45,141 bases of DNA from Paenibacillus plantarum (GTDB taxonomy: Bacteria; Bacillota; Bacilli; Paenibacillales; NBRC-103111). Location: contig NZ_WHNY01000080.1 in NCBI RefSeq assembly GCF_013141695.1, forward strand, positions 1 to 45,141, given 5' to 3'. Below the pieces are notes generated by a model that was not told where the DNA came from, did no database searches, and saw nothing but the letters and a program-made list of their open reading frames with translations. Made by a program: the position numbers and the translations under genes. Shown here one piece after another: positions 16,348 to 24,626 of this stretch (the first letter of the stretch is position 1; every line of letters starts with the position of its first letter).

Positions 16348-16433
16348 AATAATTAATTTTTACCAGTTATGATCTCGAACAGTTTGTTATTATATGTAAT
16401 AAAACATTTGTTAGATATGTAAAAGGGAGATAT

Positions 16434-17036
16434 ATGAAAAGGACAAATACTCATTCCACTTTGAAAGAAAACATTTTTACGATTGAATGTAAGGATATTA
16501 TTTTAAGAGAATTCATAATTGATGATCTAGACGTGTTTCATTCCCTAACCTGGCAACCTGAAATACATGAATACTTGCCAGGTTGGAACGTATCTAAAGA
16601 ACAACGGGAAGATTGGTTTATAAACTACGAAATTAAAGGGAACGAACAGTTTCTAAATGCAGTATCGGAAGGCGGAGACATTGGTGAACTCGGTCTTCGT
16701 TTGGGAATAATATCGAAAGAGTCGGGTGAGTTTATCGGTTGGTGCTGTACGGGAATAAAAGACGAATTACCGCCTCCAAACAGAGAGATCATGTATGCAA
16801 TATCAAAGGATCATAGAGGCAAGGATTATACCACGCAAGCTTCACAAGGGATAATCAAGTATTTATTTGAGAATACGAACGTCGAGGTGCTTAATGCTAT
16901 AGCTCTTTTACGTAACGAACCGTCAATTAAAGTAATACAAAAATGCGGTTTAAATTTTCAAAGTATTATCGAGATTGATAACGAAAGATATAATTATTAC
17001 AAACTTAGTAAAAGTGAGTGGGAAATCAAGGTGTAG
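16434..17036 (+). CDS. GNAT-family N-acetyltransferase (RimJ/RimL-like, copy 2)
   Basis: A 200-residue acetyltransferase. It begins with the RimJ/L pattern CKDIILREFIIDDLDVFHSL, has GEFIGWCCTGIK in the core sheet, and acetyl-CoA motif AISKDHRGKDYTTQASQG, where G-K-D replaces the usual G-x-G. Then LNAIALLRNEPSIKVIQKCG, the typical N-E-x-S-x-x-x-x-x-K-x-G end. Possible roles are protein N-terminal or antibiotic acetylation. GGGAGA precedes ATG 16434. The next left box starts 17 bp after the stop. Confidence 0.82.
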   Translation: MKRTNTHSTLKENIFTIECKDIILREFIIDDLDVFHSLTWQPEIHEYLPGWNVSKEQREDWFINYEIKGNEQFLNAVSEGGDIGELGLRLGIISKESGEFIGWCCTGIKDELPPPNREIMYAISKDHRGKDYTTQASQGIIKYLFENTNVEVLNAIALLRNEPSIKVIQKCGLNFQSIIEIDNERYNYYKLSKSEWEIKV

Positions 17037-17053
17037 TGATCTTTCATCGTTAA

Positions 17054-17245
17054 GCTAACTGGAAACGATAGCACAATAAACAGGGAGCAGATTGCCGCGG
17101 CAGCTGGTCCCTGTTTTCATTAAAGTAATGTGCAGTTATTCGTGGTTACTGGATACCTTAATCATCCACGACGGCGGCAGAGTGGATGGCCGTTTTCTTA
17201 AGTAATGGGAGGTTTACGTAGTTCACGTGCCGAATATGGATAATA
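17054..17245 (+). repeat. Cassette-type repeat plus a 3' extension, composite copy A
   Basis: Core 17054-17135: left box GCTAACTGGAAACG, then ATAGCACAATAAA, hairpin CAGGGAGCAG / CTGGTCCCTG and right box AGTAATGTGCAG. It is followed by about 110 bp shared with 34205-34305, with TAATCATCCACGACGGC, a second GGCGGC/GGCCGTTTTC hairpin and GGAGGTTTACGTAGTTCA. The gene-free stretch 17037-17339 is mostly this element. Confidence 0.8.
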
Positions 17246-17339
17246 CAAATAATGGATGCAAAACAGATCAACCCAAAGTGACGTTTTGTAATTAATTTGT
17301 TTGCAACCTCCTGTTGTTTGAAGAAAGTTGGAAAAGATT

Positions 17340-17858
17340 ATGAAGAGAAGAACTAAGAAACTAACAACTATTGTAATAGCTTTAGTTATTTTAATATTTG
17401 GGATAAATCAATATTTAGATTTAGGGTTGAGAACATTAAAGTATTACTCAACCAAAAGTTCGGATCTGACCAATGAACAAATCTCTGGAATAAGTTTAAA
17501 TCAATCAATGAGATCGAAGGATTTTATAGATAGATTTGGTGAGGGTAAAGATTTAAATAATGCCTTATTTGATTACTACAAATTAAATAATGGAATAACC
17601 ATTGCCACAGAAAAGAATGATGACAAAATAATAAGAATCGGAACACACTCGAGTGAGTTTGAAACAAAGAATGGATTAAAAGTAGGAAGTTACAAAAATA
17701 CAATAATAGAACAATATGGCGAAGATTACTTTGAAAGGTTTGAACAAGGATCTAATATAATTGGATATATTGATAAAAAAAGTAAAGCAACTATCGAATT
17801 TTGGATTGTTGATAATAAGGTATTTTTTATAAGATTAGATAAATCAAAAATGTATTAA
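17340..17858 (+). CDS. Membrane-anchored hypothetical protein with two SmpA/BLIP-like repeats
   Basis: A 172-residue protein. A basic N-terminus plus one hydrophobic helix (about 8-26) anchors an extracytoplasmic domain. Two similar segments, ISGISLNQSMRSKDFIDRFG and KNGLKVGSYKNTIIEQYG, each followed by strands, have the helix-turn-G-pattern of SmpA/BLIP-fold repeats seen in many small secreted Bacillus proteins. The fold is an inference and no function is known. ATG 17340 is preceded by a weak site; TTG 17328 is an alternative. Confidence 0.6.
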   Translation: MKRRTKKLTTIVIALVILIFGINQYLDLGLRTLKYYSTKSSDLTNEQISGISLNQSMRSKDFIDRFGEGKDLNNALFDYYKLNNGITIATEKNDDKIIRIGTHSSEFETKNGLKVGSYKNTIIEQYGEDYFERFEQGSNIIGYIDKKSKATIEFWIVDNKVFFIRLDKSKMY

Positions 17859-17883
17859 ACCTCGAGTTCATAACAAGATCTAG

Positions 17884-17929
17884 CAGGCTGCCGGTGATTA
17901 ATTCGGTGGCCTATTCCGCTAACGGGCAG
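17884..17929 (+). repeat. Cassette-type repeat, right half (copy 16)
   Basis: CAGGCTGCCGGTG / TTCGGTGGCCTA forms an imperfect hairpin ending with right box CGCTAACGGGCAG. The left box is missing. TGGTAAAAT follows at 17965-17973. Confidence 0.6.
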
Positions 17930-18028
17930 ATTACGCAAATTATTTTCCTAATTACAAGCTCAGATGGTAAAATTTCAAAAATTGAAAAGATTCAATTTAT
18001 CTGAACGCATTTGATAAGTATAAATCGA

Positions 18029-18577
18029 CTACAGGCTTCTTCCTAACAAGGTACCAACTTGTTTAGCCATTACTTTAGGTGGAAAAGGCATCCCGTTTCT
18101 GATCCACCATTCAATTACACCTACATAAGCAGTGCCCGCATATTGCAGCATGACATCGTCAATTAAATCTGAATTTCTTCCGCTTTCTCTGTCAATTTCA
18201 CCTTTGAATCCTTCAATAAAAGAAGCAAGAAGTCGAGCTCTAAAAGCTGACGGGACCCCAGTACTGGCTAACATCGTCGAAAAAAATAAATAGTTCTTCT
18301 CAAAATATTCAAAATATGGGACAAGAGCCTCGTTCCAATCCATCTTACAGGCCCATTCATCCATTTCTCCTAATTCATTAAGATGAGTTTCTATGAGTTT
18401 ATCTAGTAAATCAAATTTGTCTTGATAATGAAGATAAATGGTTCCGCGATTTAAGTTTGCTCGGTCTGCAATATCCTGAATGGTGATATCATCGAAATTT
18501 TTTTCTGTCATCAGTCCAATAACCGCATTTTTCAAAGCTTCCTGTGTTTTAAGAATTCTACGATCCACTTTAGCCAT
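18029..18577 (-). CDS. TetR/AcrR-family repressor
   Basis: A 182-residue regulator. The N-terminal HTH covers RRILKTQEALKNAVIGLM, then FDDITIQDIADRANLNRGTI and YLHYQDKFDLLDKLIE. The C-terminal ligand domain is all-helical and ends near WWIRNGMPFPPKVMAKQVG, like the YxaF/TetR_C regulators of Bacilli. It is divergent from the dehydrogenase - MFS - cupin operon, with palindromic operator candidates between them, and probably represses that operon and itself. I start at MAKVDRR (18577); five extra codons upstream lack support. Confidence 0.85.
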   Translation of the reverse strand: MAKVDRRILKTQEALKNAVIGLMTEKNFDDITIQDIADRANLNRGTIYLHYQDKFDLLDKLIETHLNELGEMDEWACKMDWNEALVPYFEYFEKNYLFFSTMLASTGVPSAFRARLLASFIEGFKGEIDRESGRNSDLIDDVMLQYAGTAYVGVIEWWIRNGMPFPPKVMAKQVGTLLGRSL

Positions 18578-18620
18578 CGTACACCCACCCAACTTCTAAG
18601 ATACTTAACAACTTCAGCCG

Positions 18621-18642
18621 ATCTGTTGATATCTCAACAGAT
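18621..18642. promoter_or_regulatory. Inverted repeat near the TetR start (operator candidate 1)
   Basis: ATCTGTTGA-tatc-TCAACAGAT is a perfect 9-bp-arm palindrome 44 bp upstream of the TetR gene. It could mediate autoregulation. Its sequence differs from operator candidate 2. Confidence 0.55.
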
Positions 18643-18679
18643 TACAGTTTATTAACCATTGAATTTACTTACTTAATTA

Positions 18680-18738
18680 TATAATAATAGACACAAGTTG
18701 GTTAATCAAATCATTTTGATTAAACATCAAATTTTGAT
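18680..18738 (+). promoter_or_regulatory. Dehydrogenase operon promoter with tandem operators
   Basis: -10 TATAAT lies at 18680-18685 with TTGAAT upstream at 18659 (short spacing). Just downstream are TTAATCAAA-tcat-TTTGATTAA (18702-18723) and a second unit ATCAAA-tt-TTTGAT-like (18726-18739). Two copies of the same ATCAAA/TTTGAT half-site over the transcript start suggest roadblock repression by the divergent TetR protein. Confidence 0.65.
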
Positions 18739-18761
18739 TTATGTAAAAGGAGACAACGCCC

Positions 18762-19802
18762 ATGTGCAAAACTCACGTTTTAAGTGTTTCAGCGGCCAAA
18801 GCGCCATTTGAAAAGACAACGATTGAAAGACGACAATTACGACAGGATGACGTGTCGATCGATATTAAGTTTAGCGGCATTTGCCATTCGGATATTCATA
18901 GTGCACACGGGGACTGGGCTGGAGGGATTTTTCCAATGGTGCCTGGTCATGAAATTGCCGGGATTGTAAAGGCAGTAGGGGAGAAGGTAACAAAATTTGC
19001 AGTAGGTGACCGCGTTGGCGTAGGCTGCTATGTGGACTCTTGCGGAGAGTGCGAGTACTGCCTCCGAGGAGAAGAGCAGCATTGTTCAAAAGGTTTTGTA
19101 GCCACGTACAACTCCTTGGACTATGACGGAAATCCAACCTATGGTGGTTACGGTCAAAACATTGTCGTTACTGAAAGATTCGTTGTGCATATTCCGGATC
19201 GTATGGAGTTAGATGTAGCCAGTCCGCTATTATGTGCCGGCATTACGACGTATTCCCCCTTAAAACGCTGGAAAGCAGGCCCAGGAAAAAAGGTAGCTGT
19301 CCTAGGAATGGGTGGTCTTGGCCATGTTGCGATTCAGTTTGCGCATGCGATGGGTGCGGAAGTTTCAGTCTTAAGCCGAGCAAAGGATAAAGTGAATGAA
19401 GCGCTCAGCTTTGGTGCGGATCATTATTTTTCAACAATTGACACTGAAACTTTTACCATGCTAGCAGGCCGTTTCGACCTGATTCTAAACACGGTATCCG
19501 CGCCAATTGACGTCGATGGGTACTTATCGCTGCTTCGTGTAGATGGTACACTCATTAATGTGGGTGCACCGGCGGAACCAAGTCAATATAACGTTTTCTC
19601 GCTAATCATGAGCCGCCGTAGTATATCGGGTTCCTTAGTTGGCGGGCTCCTGGAAACGCAGGAGATGCTTGATTTTGCTGCAGAGCATGGCATTAAGCCT
19701 CAAATCGAGGTCATCCATGCCGATCAAGTTGACGAAGCGTATGAGCGAATTCTGCGGAGTGACGTGCGTTACCGATTCGTTATCGACATCTCCACTTTAT
19801 AG
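18762..19802 (+). CDS. Zinc-dependent NAD(P) alcohol dehydrogenase (YahK/CAD-like)
   Basis: A 346-residue medium-chain dehydrogenase. The catalytic zinc set is in GICHSDIH (C41), PGHEIAG (H63) and a later C (about 157). The structural zinc Cys cluster is DSCGECEYCLRGEEQHC. The Rossmann motif is AVLGMGGLGHVAIQFA (about 179-193). The sequence type is the YahK/cinnamyl alcohol dehydrogenase class, which reduces diverse aldehydes with NADPH. AAAAGGAG precedes ATG 18762. It is the first gene of the TetR-controlled operon; the MFS gene starts 5 bp after its stop. Confidence 0.9.
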   Translation: MCKTHVLSVSAAKAPFEKTTIERRQLRQDDVSIDIKFSGICHSDIHSAHGDWAGGIFPMVPGHEIAGIVKAVGEKVTKFAVGDRVGVGCYVDSCGECEYCLRGEEQHCSKGFVATYNSLDYDGNPTYGGYGQNIVVTERFVVHIPDRMELDVASPLLCAGITTYSPLKRWKAGPGKKVAVLGMGGLGHVAIQFAHAMGAEVSVLSRAKDKVNEALSFGADHYFSTIDTETFTMLAGRFDLILNTVSAPIDVDGYLSLLRVDGTLINVGAPAEPSQYNVFSLIMSRRSISGSLVGGLLETQEMLDFAAEHGIKPQIEVIHADQVDEAYERILRSDVRYRFVIDISTL

Positions 19803-19806
19803 ACGA

Positions 19807-21036
19807 ATGAAAGATAAACTTAAACAGCAATCGCTTCGATTAGCCATTATTCTAGCTGCGTTTTCCGCATTGGGGCCATTTACGGTCGATATGTATCTTG
19901 CATCGCTTCCACAGATTATGGTTGAATTCAAAAGCAATGCATCTATGATTCAAGCAAGTTTAACTGCCAGCTTATTAGGATTAGGCTTAGGCCAGATGGT
20001 AATGGGGCCCTTAAGCGATAAATATGGAAGACGGACGCCATTGCTGATAGCCATGATTTTATATATCGTTTCATCAATCGCTTGTGTTTATGTACCCAGT
20101 ATTGAATCCTTCATCCTTGTACGATTTATCCAAGGGGTTGCCGCATCAGCAGGCATCGTGATTGCAGGTGCGATTGCTCGTGACACATATAGCGGAGTCG
20201 AATTGACGAAATTTATCTCTATGCTTACGATGATCAGCAATGTCGCTCCATTAGTTTCCCCAAATGCCGGAAGTGCAGTCACTTCATTCAGCTCCTGGGT
20301 TGGCGTGTTTGTTTTTCTAGGGTTATTAGGAATACTATTAACGGGGATCACAACATGGGGATTAGAAGAAAGCTTACCTGTAAAACTTCGGGTCACTGGC
20401 AATTTCATAGCATTAATGAAAAATTACAATCGTCTGTTTCGGGATCGAATATTTATGGGATATGCCCTAGTAAATGGTATGTTGTTCGCCGGTGTATTTG
20501 CCTTTGTTGCCGGTACTCCGTTTATCTATCAGAACATTTTCGAGTTGTCACCGCAAATGTTCTCGATCCTGTTTGCCATGAATGGTCTTGCTATTATGGT
20601 TGGATCGCAGGTTGTCAAACGAGTGGCAGGTAGGCTAACGGAAGGTAGTATATTTCGGGCCGGATTATGGCTATCCTTCATTTCGAGTTCCGCTATCCTT
20701 ATCACAGTTCTCTCAAAGGGGTCATTATCGGCGATATTTGTATCAACCTTCTTATTTGCTGTATCCATTGGTATCATAGGACCGGTTTCTTTTACCTTAG
20801 CTATGCAATCGCATGGACAGATTGCGGGAAGCGCGTCTGCTGTACTAGGTACCTTTAAATATGCGTTAGGCGCACTTACATCCCCACTTGTGGGAATCGC
20901 GGGAGATCATTCAGCCGTCCCATTCGGAATCATTATGATTACAACCAGTTTATTAGCCGTCGTTTCCTATGTCGTTCTCATTAGGAAGATAGAGACTCAA
21001 AGCGATGGAATCAAAAAAGCTAGAACAAATACCTAA
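19807..21036 (+). CDS. Bcr/CflA-family multidrug efflux MFS transporter
   Basis: A 409-residue, twelve-helix transporter. The DHA1 hallmark follows helix 1 (GPFTVDMYLASLPQI, Bcr/CflA type). Motif A is GPLSDKYGRRTPLL between helices 2 and 3. The helix 4-5 region has RFIQGVAASAGIVIAGAIARD. Proton-driven export of drug-like compounds is the family role. I choose ATG 19807, since the in-frame upstream extension is inside the dehydrogenase gene. There is no clear ribosome binding site, so coupling to the upstream stop is likely. Confidence 0.88.
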   Translation: MKDKLKQQSLRLAIILAAFSALGPFTVDMYLASLPQIMVEFKSNASMIQASLTASLLGLGLGQMVMGPLSDKYGRRTPLLIAMILYIVSSIACVYVPSIESFILVRFIQGVAASAGIVIAGAIARDTYSGVELTKFISMLTMISNVAPLVSPNAGSAVTSFSSWVGVFVFLGLLGILLTGITTWGLEESLPVKLRVTGNFIALMKNYNRLFRDRIFMGYALVNGMLFAGVFAFVAGTPFIYQNIFELSPQMFSILFAMNGLAIMVGSQVVKRVAGRLTEGSIFRAGLWLSFISSSAILITVLSKGSLSAIFVSTFLFAVSIGIIGPVSFTLAMQSHGQIAGSASAVLGTFKYALGALTSPLVGIAGDHSAVPFGIIMITTSLLAVVSYVVLIRKIETQSDGIKKARTNT

Positions 21037-21056
21037 CCTACGGAGGGATTTAGAAA

Positions 21057-21452
21057 ATGGAAATTAGAAGAGTCGGGTCACAACCTTCAGGAAAAGGACC
21101 ATCGGATTATTTTACAGGCACGGTTCGTATCGATCCACTGTTTGAAGCAGCGGAGCCTGCACGCGTAGCTGGAGCCAGCGTAACGTTCGAACCAAGTGCA
21201 CGGACAGCATGGCACACGCATCCACTTGGGCAAACGCTAATCGTAACAGCTGGCAAAGGGCGAGTACAACGCTGGGGAGGTCAAATTGAGGAAATTAGTC
21301 CTGGTGACGTGGTTTGGTTTCCACCCGGCGAGAAACATTGGCATGGCGCTTCGCCTACCACAGCAATGACGCATACAGCCATTCATGAACGGCTTGACGG
21401 AAAGGCCGTCGAATGGATGGAAAAAGTGAGTGAGGAACAATATAACTATTAA
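21057..21452 (+). CDS. Cupin-domain protein
   Basis: A 131-residue single-domain cupin. Motif 1 is WHTHPLGQTLIVTAGKGRVQ, giving two His and a Glu-position Q/T variation, and motif 2 is PGDVVWFPPGEKHWHGA. This metal-binding barrel type is common next to alcohol dehydrogenases and carboxymuconolactone decarboxylase-like genes and may act on small aldehydes or hydroxynitriles. The exact reaction is not known. GGAGGG precedes ATG 21057. It is the last gene of the operon and is followed by a terminator. Confidence 0.85.
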   Translation: MEIRRVGSQPSGKGPSDYFTGTVRIDPLFEAAEPARVAGASVTFEPSARTAWHTHPLGQTLIVTAGKGRVQRWGGQIEEISPGDVVWFPPGEKHWHGASPTTAMTHTAIHERLDGKAVEWMEKVSEEQYNY

Positions 21453-21530
21453 AACACGAGCACGTTGCATAAATATCCATCATTTCTAAGACTTTCAATG
21501 ACTTTCAATAGATATTCAGATGTAACATTG

Positions 21531-21552
21531 CCGCGTATATCGCGGCTTTTTG
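21531..21552 (+). terminator. Terminator of the dehydrogenase-MFS-cupin operon
   Basis: CCGCG-tatat-CGCGG followed by CTTTTTG. The same terminator, continuing into TTTTATGRGATAAR and TTCTTGTCA, occurs at about 33402-33445, so it is part of the second repeat family. Confidence 0.7.
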
Positions 21553-21555
21553 TTT

Positions 21556-21650
21556 TATGAGATAAGATTTCTTGTCAAACCCAATGATAAGAACAGAAGA
21601 ATCGTAGGAAAGGTAGCGTTATTTACGATTAAACTAATGGGCAGCATTCT
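21556..21650 (+). repeat. Degenerate TTCTTGTCA palindrome and a right box
   Basis: TTATGAGATAAGATTTCTTG then TCAAACCCAATGATAAGAA is a decayed relative of the perfect palindrome at 33426-33473. A cassette-type right box (ACTAATGGGCAG, about 21634-21645) ends the block. Confidence 0.6.
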
Positions 21651-21657
21651 ACTCAAA

Positions 21658-22078
21658 ATGAACGAATTAATCAATTCACTTATTCTACCTTAATTATCGG
21701 AGTCGACATCGCAAAATTCAAACATGTGGCTCGTGCGCAAGACTTCCGCGGAGTCGAGTTCGGGAAGCCGCTTTCGTTTGAAAATAATCGAGAAGGCTTT
21801 GATATCCTAAAAGAAAAGCAAGTGAAGTACGGTGTGGTGAATCCATTACACGTGAAGAAAAGCAAAGAACTAGACGACAATTCTCCTACGAAGAATGACA
21901 CTAAAGATGCGAAAGTGATTGCACAGCTGGTCAAAGACGGGAGATACGCCGTACCTAGCCTTCCTAAGGGCATTTATGCCAAGTCTTATTTGGCATATTA
22001 ACAAAAGGACACGAATTCAGTGAAGAAAAAATGATACAGGATATCCCTCGATTTACAGAGTTACCGCAAGCAGCTTAA
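21658..22078 (+). mobile_element. IS110-family transposase remnant 1
   Basis: A decayed IS110-type (DEDD/Transposase_20) gene. MNELINS (21658) leads, after a one-base shift, into STLIIGVDIAKFKHVA with the first acidic residue. A deletion joins GFDILKEKQVKYG to VVNPLHVKKSKELDD and NDTKDAKVIAQLVKDGRYAV. A further jump leads to the C-terminus KGHEFSEEKMIQDIPRFTEL ending at 22078. The central and catalytic-Ser (Tnp_20) regions are missing, so it is not active. Confidence 0.75.
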
Positions 22079-22275
22079 GTAGGGAAACTCAGTGTTGATG
22101 ATCTAAGCAAAGGAAAGATAACAAGAAGCACGGATGAGTCGGAAAGGCACTATCCATACGGACGAAGATCCTGTCGGGCAGCATATCTGACCTCCACCTC
22201 ATGGACAGGTTGAATGAAGGAATGTGGGAGCGTAGACTCTGCGAGATGTGGGAGGGTTGACCGCCATGAGCTCAT
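22079..22275 (+). other. GC-richer non-coding flank of the IS110 remnant
   Basis: No gene seen. The stretch has several self-complementary parts, including CATGAGCTCATG (22266-22277) and repeated GTGGGAG / CTCTGCGAGATGTGGGAG. Such structured flanks are known from IS110/IS1111 elements, where they can encode guide (bridge/seek) RNA. Here that is only an inference. Confidence 0.35.
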
Positions 22276-22461
22276 GTGGAGATCCATAGGTGCAACCATA
22301 CATTACCATATGATCCACTTTTTATATCAGGTGGTTTAGGTGGAGCGTTTTTTGCCCTTCAGGATATCCATAAATTTCTTCCTCTACAACTTCGTACCAT
22401 TGAAATGTTATCTGCTAAAAAGAAAATTTGGTCAAAATCTAAGAAAACGAGAACAATTTAG
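22276..22461 (+). CDS. Small hypothetical protein or gene fragment, 61 aa
   Basis: An open frame from ATG 22276 encodes YDPLFISGGLGGAFFALQDI, then a basic tail SAKKKIWSKSKKT. The start overlaps the IS110 flank and has no ribosome binding site, so the 5' part probably is not native. Family not recognised. Low support. Confidence 0.25.
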   Translation: MEIHRCNHTLPYDPLFISGGLGGAFFALQDIHKFLPLQLRTIEMLSAKKKIWSKSKKTRTI

Positions 22462-22573
22462 AGCTTAGCGATTGTCCATAGAGGGAGGATAGTTTAAAGA
22501 TAAATATTCACACCAGAACAAGTGATCGGTATTATATAGGGGGATTGAACAAACAGCCAAAGGGGGTTTTTAA

Positions 22574-23032
22574 TTGGAATTTGGACTTTCCCATAATAAG
22601 TTTAACGATAAAAGACCAGGATCCCTTGTTAGTACGATTACTGGAGTGTTAGAACTTCTTTGGTCATTGTATGCGAATATTGGGAAAGCCAGGGGGAACA
22701 ACGGTACTTGGTCTTTACGAGAAGACACTCCTAATTACTCGACATGTCCTACATGTAACGGCACAGGCACTGTTATTGGTGATATTGATCCAATTCGTAT
22801 GGTCGCAACCGAACTTTCACTTAAAAAAGGAGCGGTACTTTTATGGGCGGGTACTAACTGCAGACCTGTTGTAAAGATTAGAGAATTGGCCAAAGTGATC
22901 GGAATTGACTTTGAAAAGCCACTTGCTGAGCAGGATAAGCAATTTACCGATATTTTACTTTATGGAAATGATAAGGAACCTGTAACATACACTGAAATTG
23001 GTGATATTATTCTATCTACACTTAATACATGA
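22574..23032 (+). CDS. UvrA-like zinc-module protein (free-standing segment)
   Basis: A 152-residue protein that matches only an internal stretch of UvrA-type ABC proteins. RPGSLVSTITGVLELLWSLY corresponds to UvrA R-S-T-V-G-T-x-T-E-I-x-D-x-L-R-L-L-x-A-R-I-G. Then CPTCNGTGTVIGDIDPIRMV and LSLKKGAVLLWAG resemble the zinc-finger module and the S-L-x-x-G-A-I-x-x-W that follows it. Neither Walker motifs nor the ABC signature are present. TTG 22574 has AAAGGGGG just before it, so translation is plausible. It is either a remnant or a stand-alone adaptor. Confidence 0.55.
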   Translation: MEFGLSHNKFNDKRPGSLVSTITGVLELLWSLYANIGKARGNNGTWSLREDTPNYSTCPTCNGTGTVIGDIDPIRMVATELSLKKGAVLLWAGTNCRPVVKIRELAKVIGIDFEKPLAEQDKQFTDILLYGNDKEPVTYTEIGDIILSTLNT

Positions 23033-23050
23033 ACAGGAAGTGGAAAACTA

Positions 23051-23866
23051 GTGGGGTTGCCAGTTATTAACGAAGAATTGGCTAAACGTATTGTAGATAG
23101 TGAAACTGATTACTTTACCTCAAGGATTAGTTCCATTGGTGAACGAAGTGGCAATCCGGAAGGAGTCGAAGTTAGGCAACTCGGAAATACAACTGCTTTT
23201 TATATCAAAAAGATGCCTTGGGGGTTATTCAATTCAGTAAAGGGGTTCTCACAGGACGATATAGACAAACTGGAAGCGGTTACTACCTTTTACCGTGAAA
23301 GAAACAGAGCTTTTCAGTTAGATATAAATCCTATTGGTATTAATCTTAAGATGTTAAGGCAATTAACTGAAAAAGGATTATTTCAAGATAGCTTTCATTC
23401 TGTTCTGTATGGTCTACCCAGATGCGAGTTACCCAAACTACCCTCAAATATAAAAATACGTCAAATTGATACTGAGGCGGATTTTGACCTCTTTGCAGGC
23501 ATACATTGTATCGGGTCTGGAATGGATATCGTACATAAACATCACTTTGTAAATAACAATATCGGTTTGCTTAATCGCCCTGGTTGGAAATTGTTCTTAG
23601 CCTTATGGGATGACGTACCAGCTGCTGTTGCTGTTATGCATATCAGCAACAATATTGCCTCTTTCACATTAGCTGCAACGGCTCCTGCATTTAGGCGGAA
23701 AGGTCTACAAACTTCACTGTTACTGTGGCGAATGTACGAAGCATATAAATCTAACTCTGAACTTGTAGTTGCTCAAGCAAGCTTTGGTAGCTCCAGTCAA
23801 AATAATATGGAACGAGTCGGTATGCAAATCGCGTGGACACGATCAGTTTGGCTACCCATTAACTAA
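23051..23866 (+). CDS. GNAT-family N-acetyltransferase with long N-terminal domain (copy 3)
   Basis: A 271-residue protein. The N-terminal half (about 1-125) looks like the degenerate first GNAT lobe. The second half has the catalytic-type fold with IKIRQIDTEADFDLFAGIHC, FLALWDDVPAAVAVMHI and acetyl-CoA motif ATAPAFRRKGLQTSLLLWRM (R-R-K-G-L-Q). The end SSSQNNMERVGMQIAWTR is the usual N-x-x-x-x-G-x-x-x-x-x-x-x-x pattern. Start GTG 23051 follows AGGAAGTGG. It lies 18 bp after the UvrA-like gene and may be co-transcribed with it. Confidence 0.78.
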   Translation: MGLPVINEELAKRIVDSETDYFTSRISSIGERSGNPEGVEVRQLGNTTAFYIKKMPWGLFNSVKGFSQDDIDKLEAVTTFYRERNRAFQLDINPIGINLKMLRQLTEKGLFQDSFHSVLYGLPRCELPKLPSNIKIRQIDTEADFDLFAGIHCIGSGMDIVHKHHFVNNNIGLLNRPGWKLFLALWDDVPAAVAVMHISNNIASFTLAATAPAFRRKGLQTSLLLWRMYEAYKSNSELVVAQASFGSSSQNNMERVGMQIAWTRSVWLPIN

Positions 23867-23885
23867 TAATAAAGTGAGGGGATCA

Positions 23886-24279
23886 TTGAATGTCCAATAT
23901 AATATGCCAGAATTAGTAAAAGATTTTGTTTACAATGCTCATGCTGATTTCGATAAAGTCAAGGAATTACTTGAACAACAAACCAGGATTAATTAATGCT
24001 GCTTGGGATTGGGGAAATGGTGACTGGGAAACTGCACTAGGTGCAGCCGCACATATGGGAAAACGTGATATAGCTCTTTATCTGTTGGAAAAAGGGGCAA
24101 GAATCGATTTATTCTCTGCTGCAATGTTAGGCAAACTTGGTATTGTAAAAGCGATAATTAATGACGATCCGGAAACTCTTCATTTGTCAGGTCCTCACAC
24201 AATTCCATTGACAGCTCACGCAAAAGCTGGTGGAGATCATTCAATTGAAGTTGTTCAATATCTCGAATCATTTCAGTGA
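23886..24279 (+). pseudogene. Ankyrin-repeat protein, frameshifted
   Basis: GAGGGG at 23876-23881 precedes TTG 23886. The frame gives MPELVKDFVYNAHADFDKVK and ELLEQQ, then shifts by one base at about 23985 into KPGLINAAWDWGNGDWETAL, GAAAHMGKRDIALYLLEKGA, RIDLFSAAMLGKLGIVKAII and HSIEVVQYLESF. Repeated A-A-x-x-G-x-x-x-I-x-x-x-L-L-x-x-G units are ankyrin repeats. A start/frame defect near 23890 (ATGTCC in another frame) may be a second lesion. Confidence 0.7.
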
Positions 24280-24316
24280 AAATATTATAGTAAACAACGC
24301 TTCCATCAAGGATTAA

Positions 24317-24399
24317 GTAAACGGGAGACGTTAGTACAAAATTAACCAGGGAGCAGATCGCCGCGGCGGCTGCTCCTTTTGTCATTAAGCTAAGGGCAG
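24317..24399 (+). repeat. Cassette-type repeat, GGGAGCAG subfamily (copy 17)
   Basis: The left box GTAAACGGGAGACG then TTAGTACAAAA is followed by hairpin AGGGAGCAG / CTGCTCCTTT with inner CGCCGCGGCG, and right box TTAAGCTAAGGGCAG. It starts 37 bp after the ankyrin pseudogene. Confidence 0.75.
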
Positions 24400-24626
24400 G
24401 ATAACGCAACAAACCCTTTCCCATGAAAGATTGTTGGGTTATTCACTCGAAATCTTCTACCAGATAATCAGTGAAGTTGTAGGGAATATAATATCCCTTA
24501 TCATCCATATCAGCAGTGGTTAAATGACACCGATGTTACAAAAATGTAACATCAATCTAAATAATGTTATTTGATTCGATGGTAGAGCATCTAATTTTCT
24601 TTTAATATGTTTTAAAAAGAGATTGG

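Noticed and set aside
24286..24335. Transposase tail (YYSKQRFHQGLSKRET) after the ankyrin pseudogene
   Set aside because: It looks like an integrase-core C-terminus but is only 16-20 codons long, overlaps a repeat left box, and no other transposase sequence lies before it. Too short to support.
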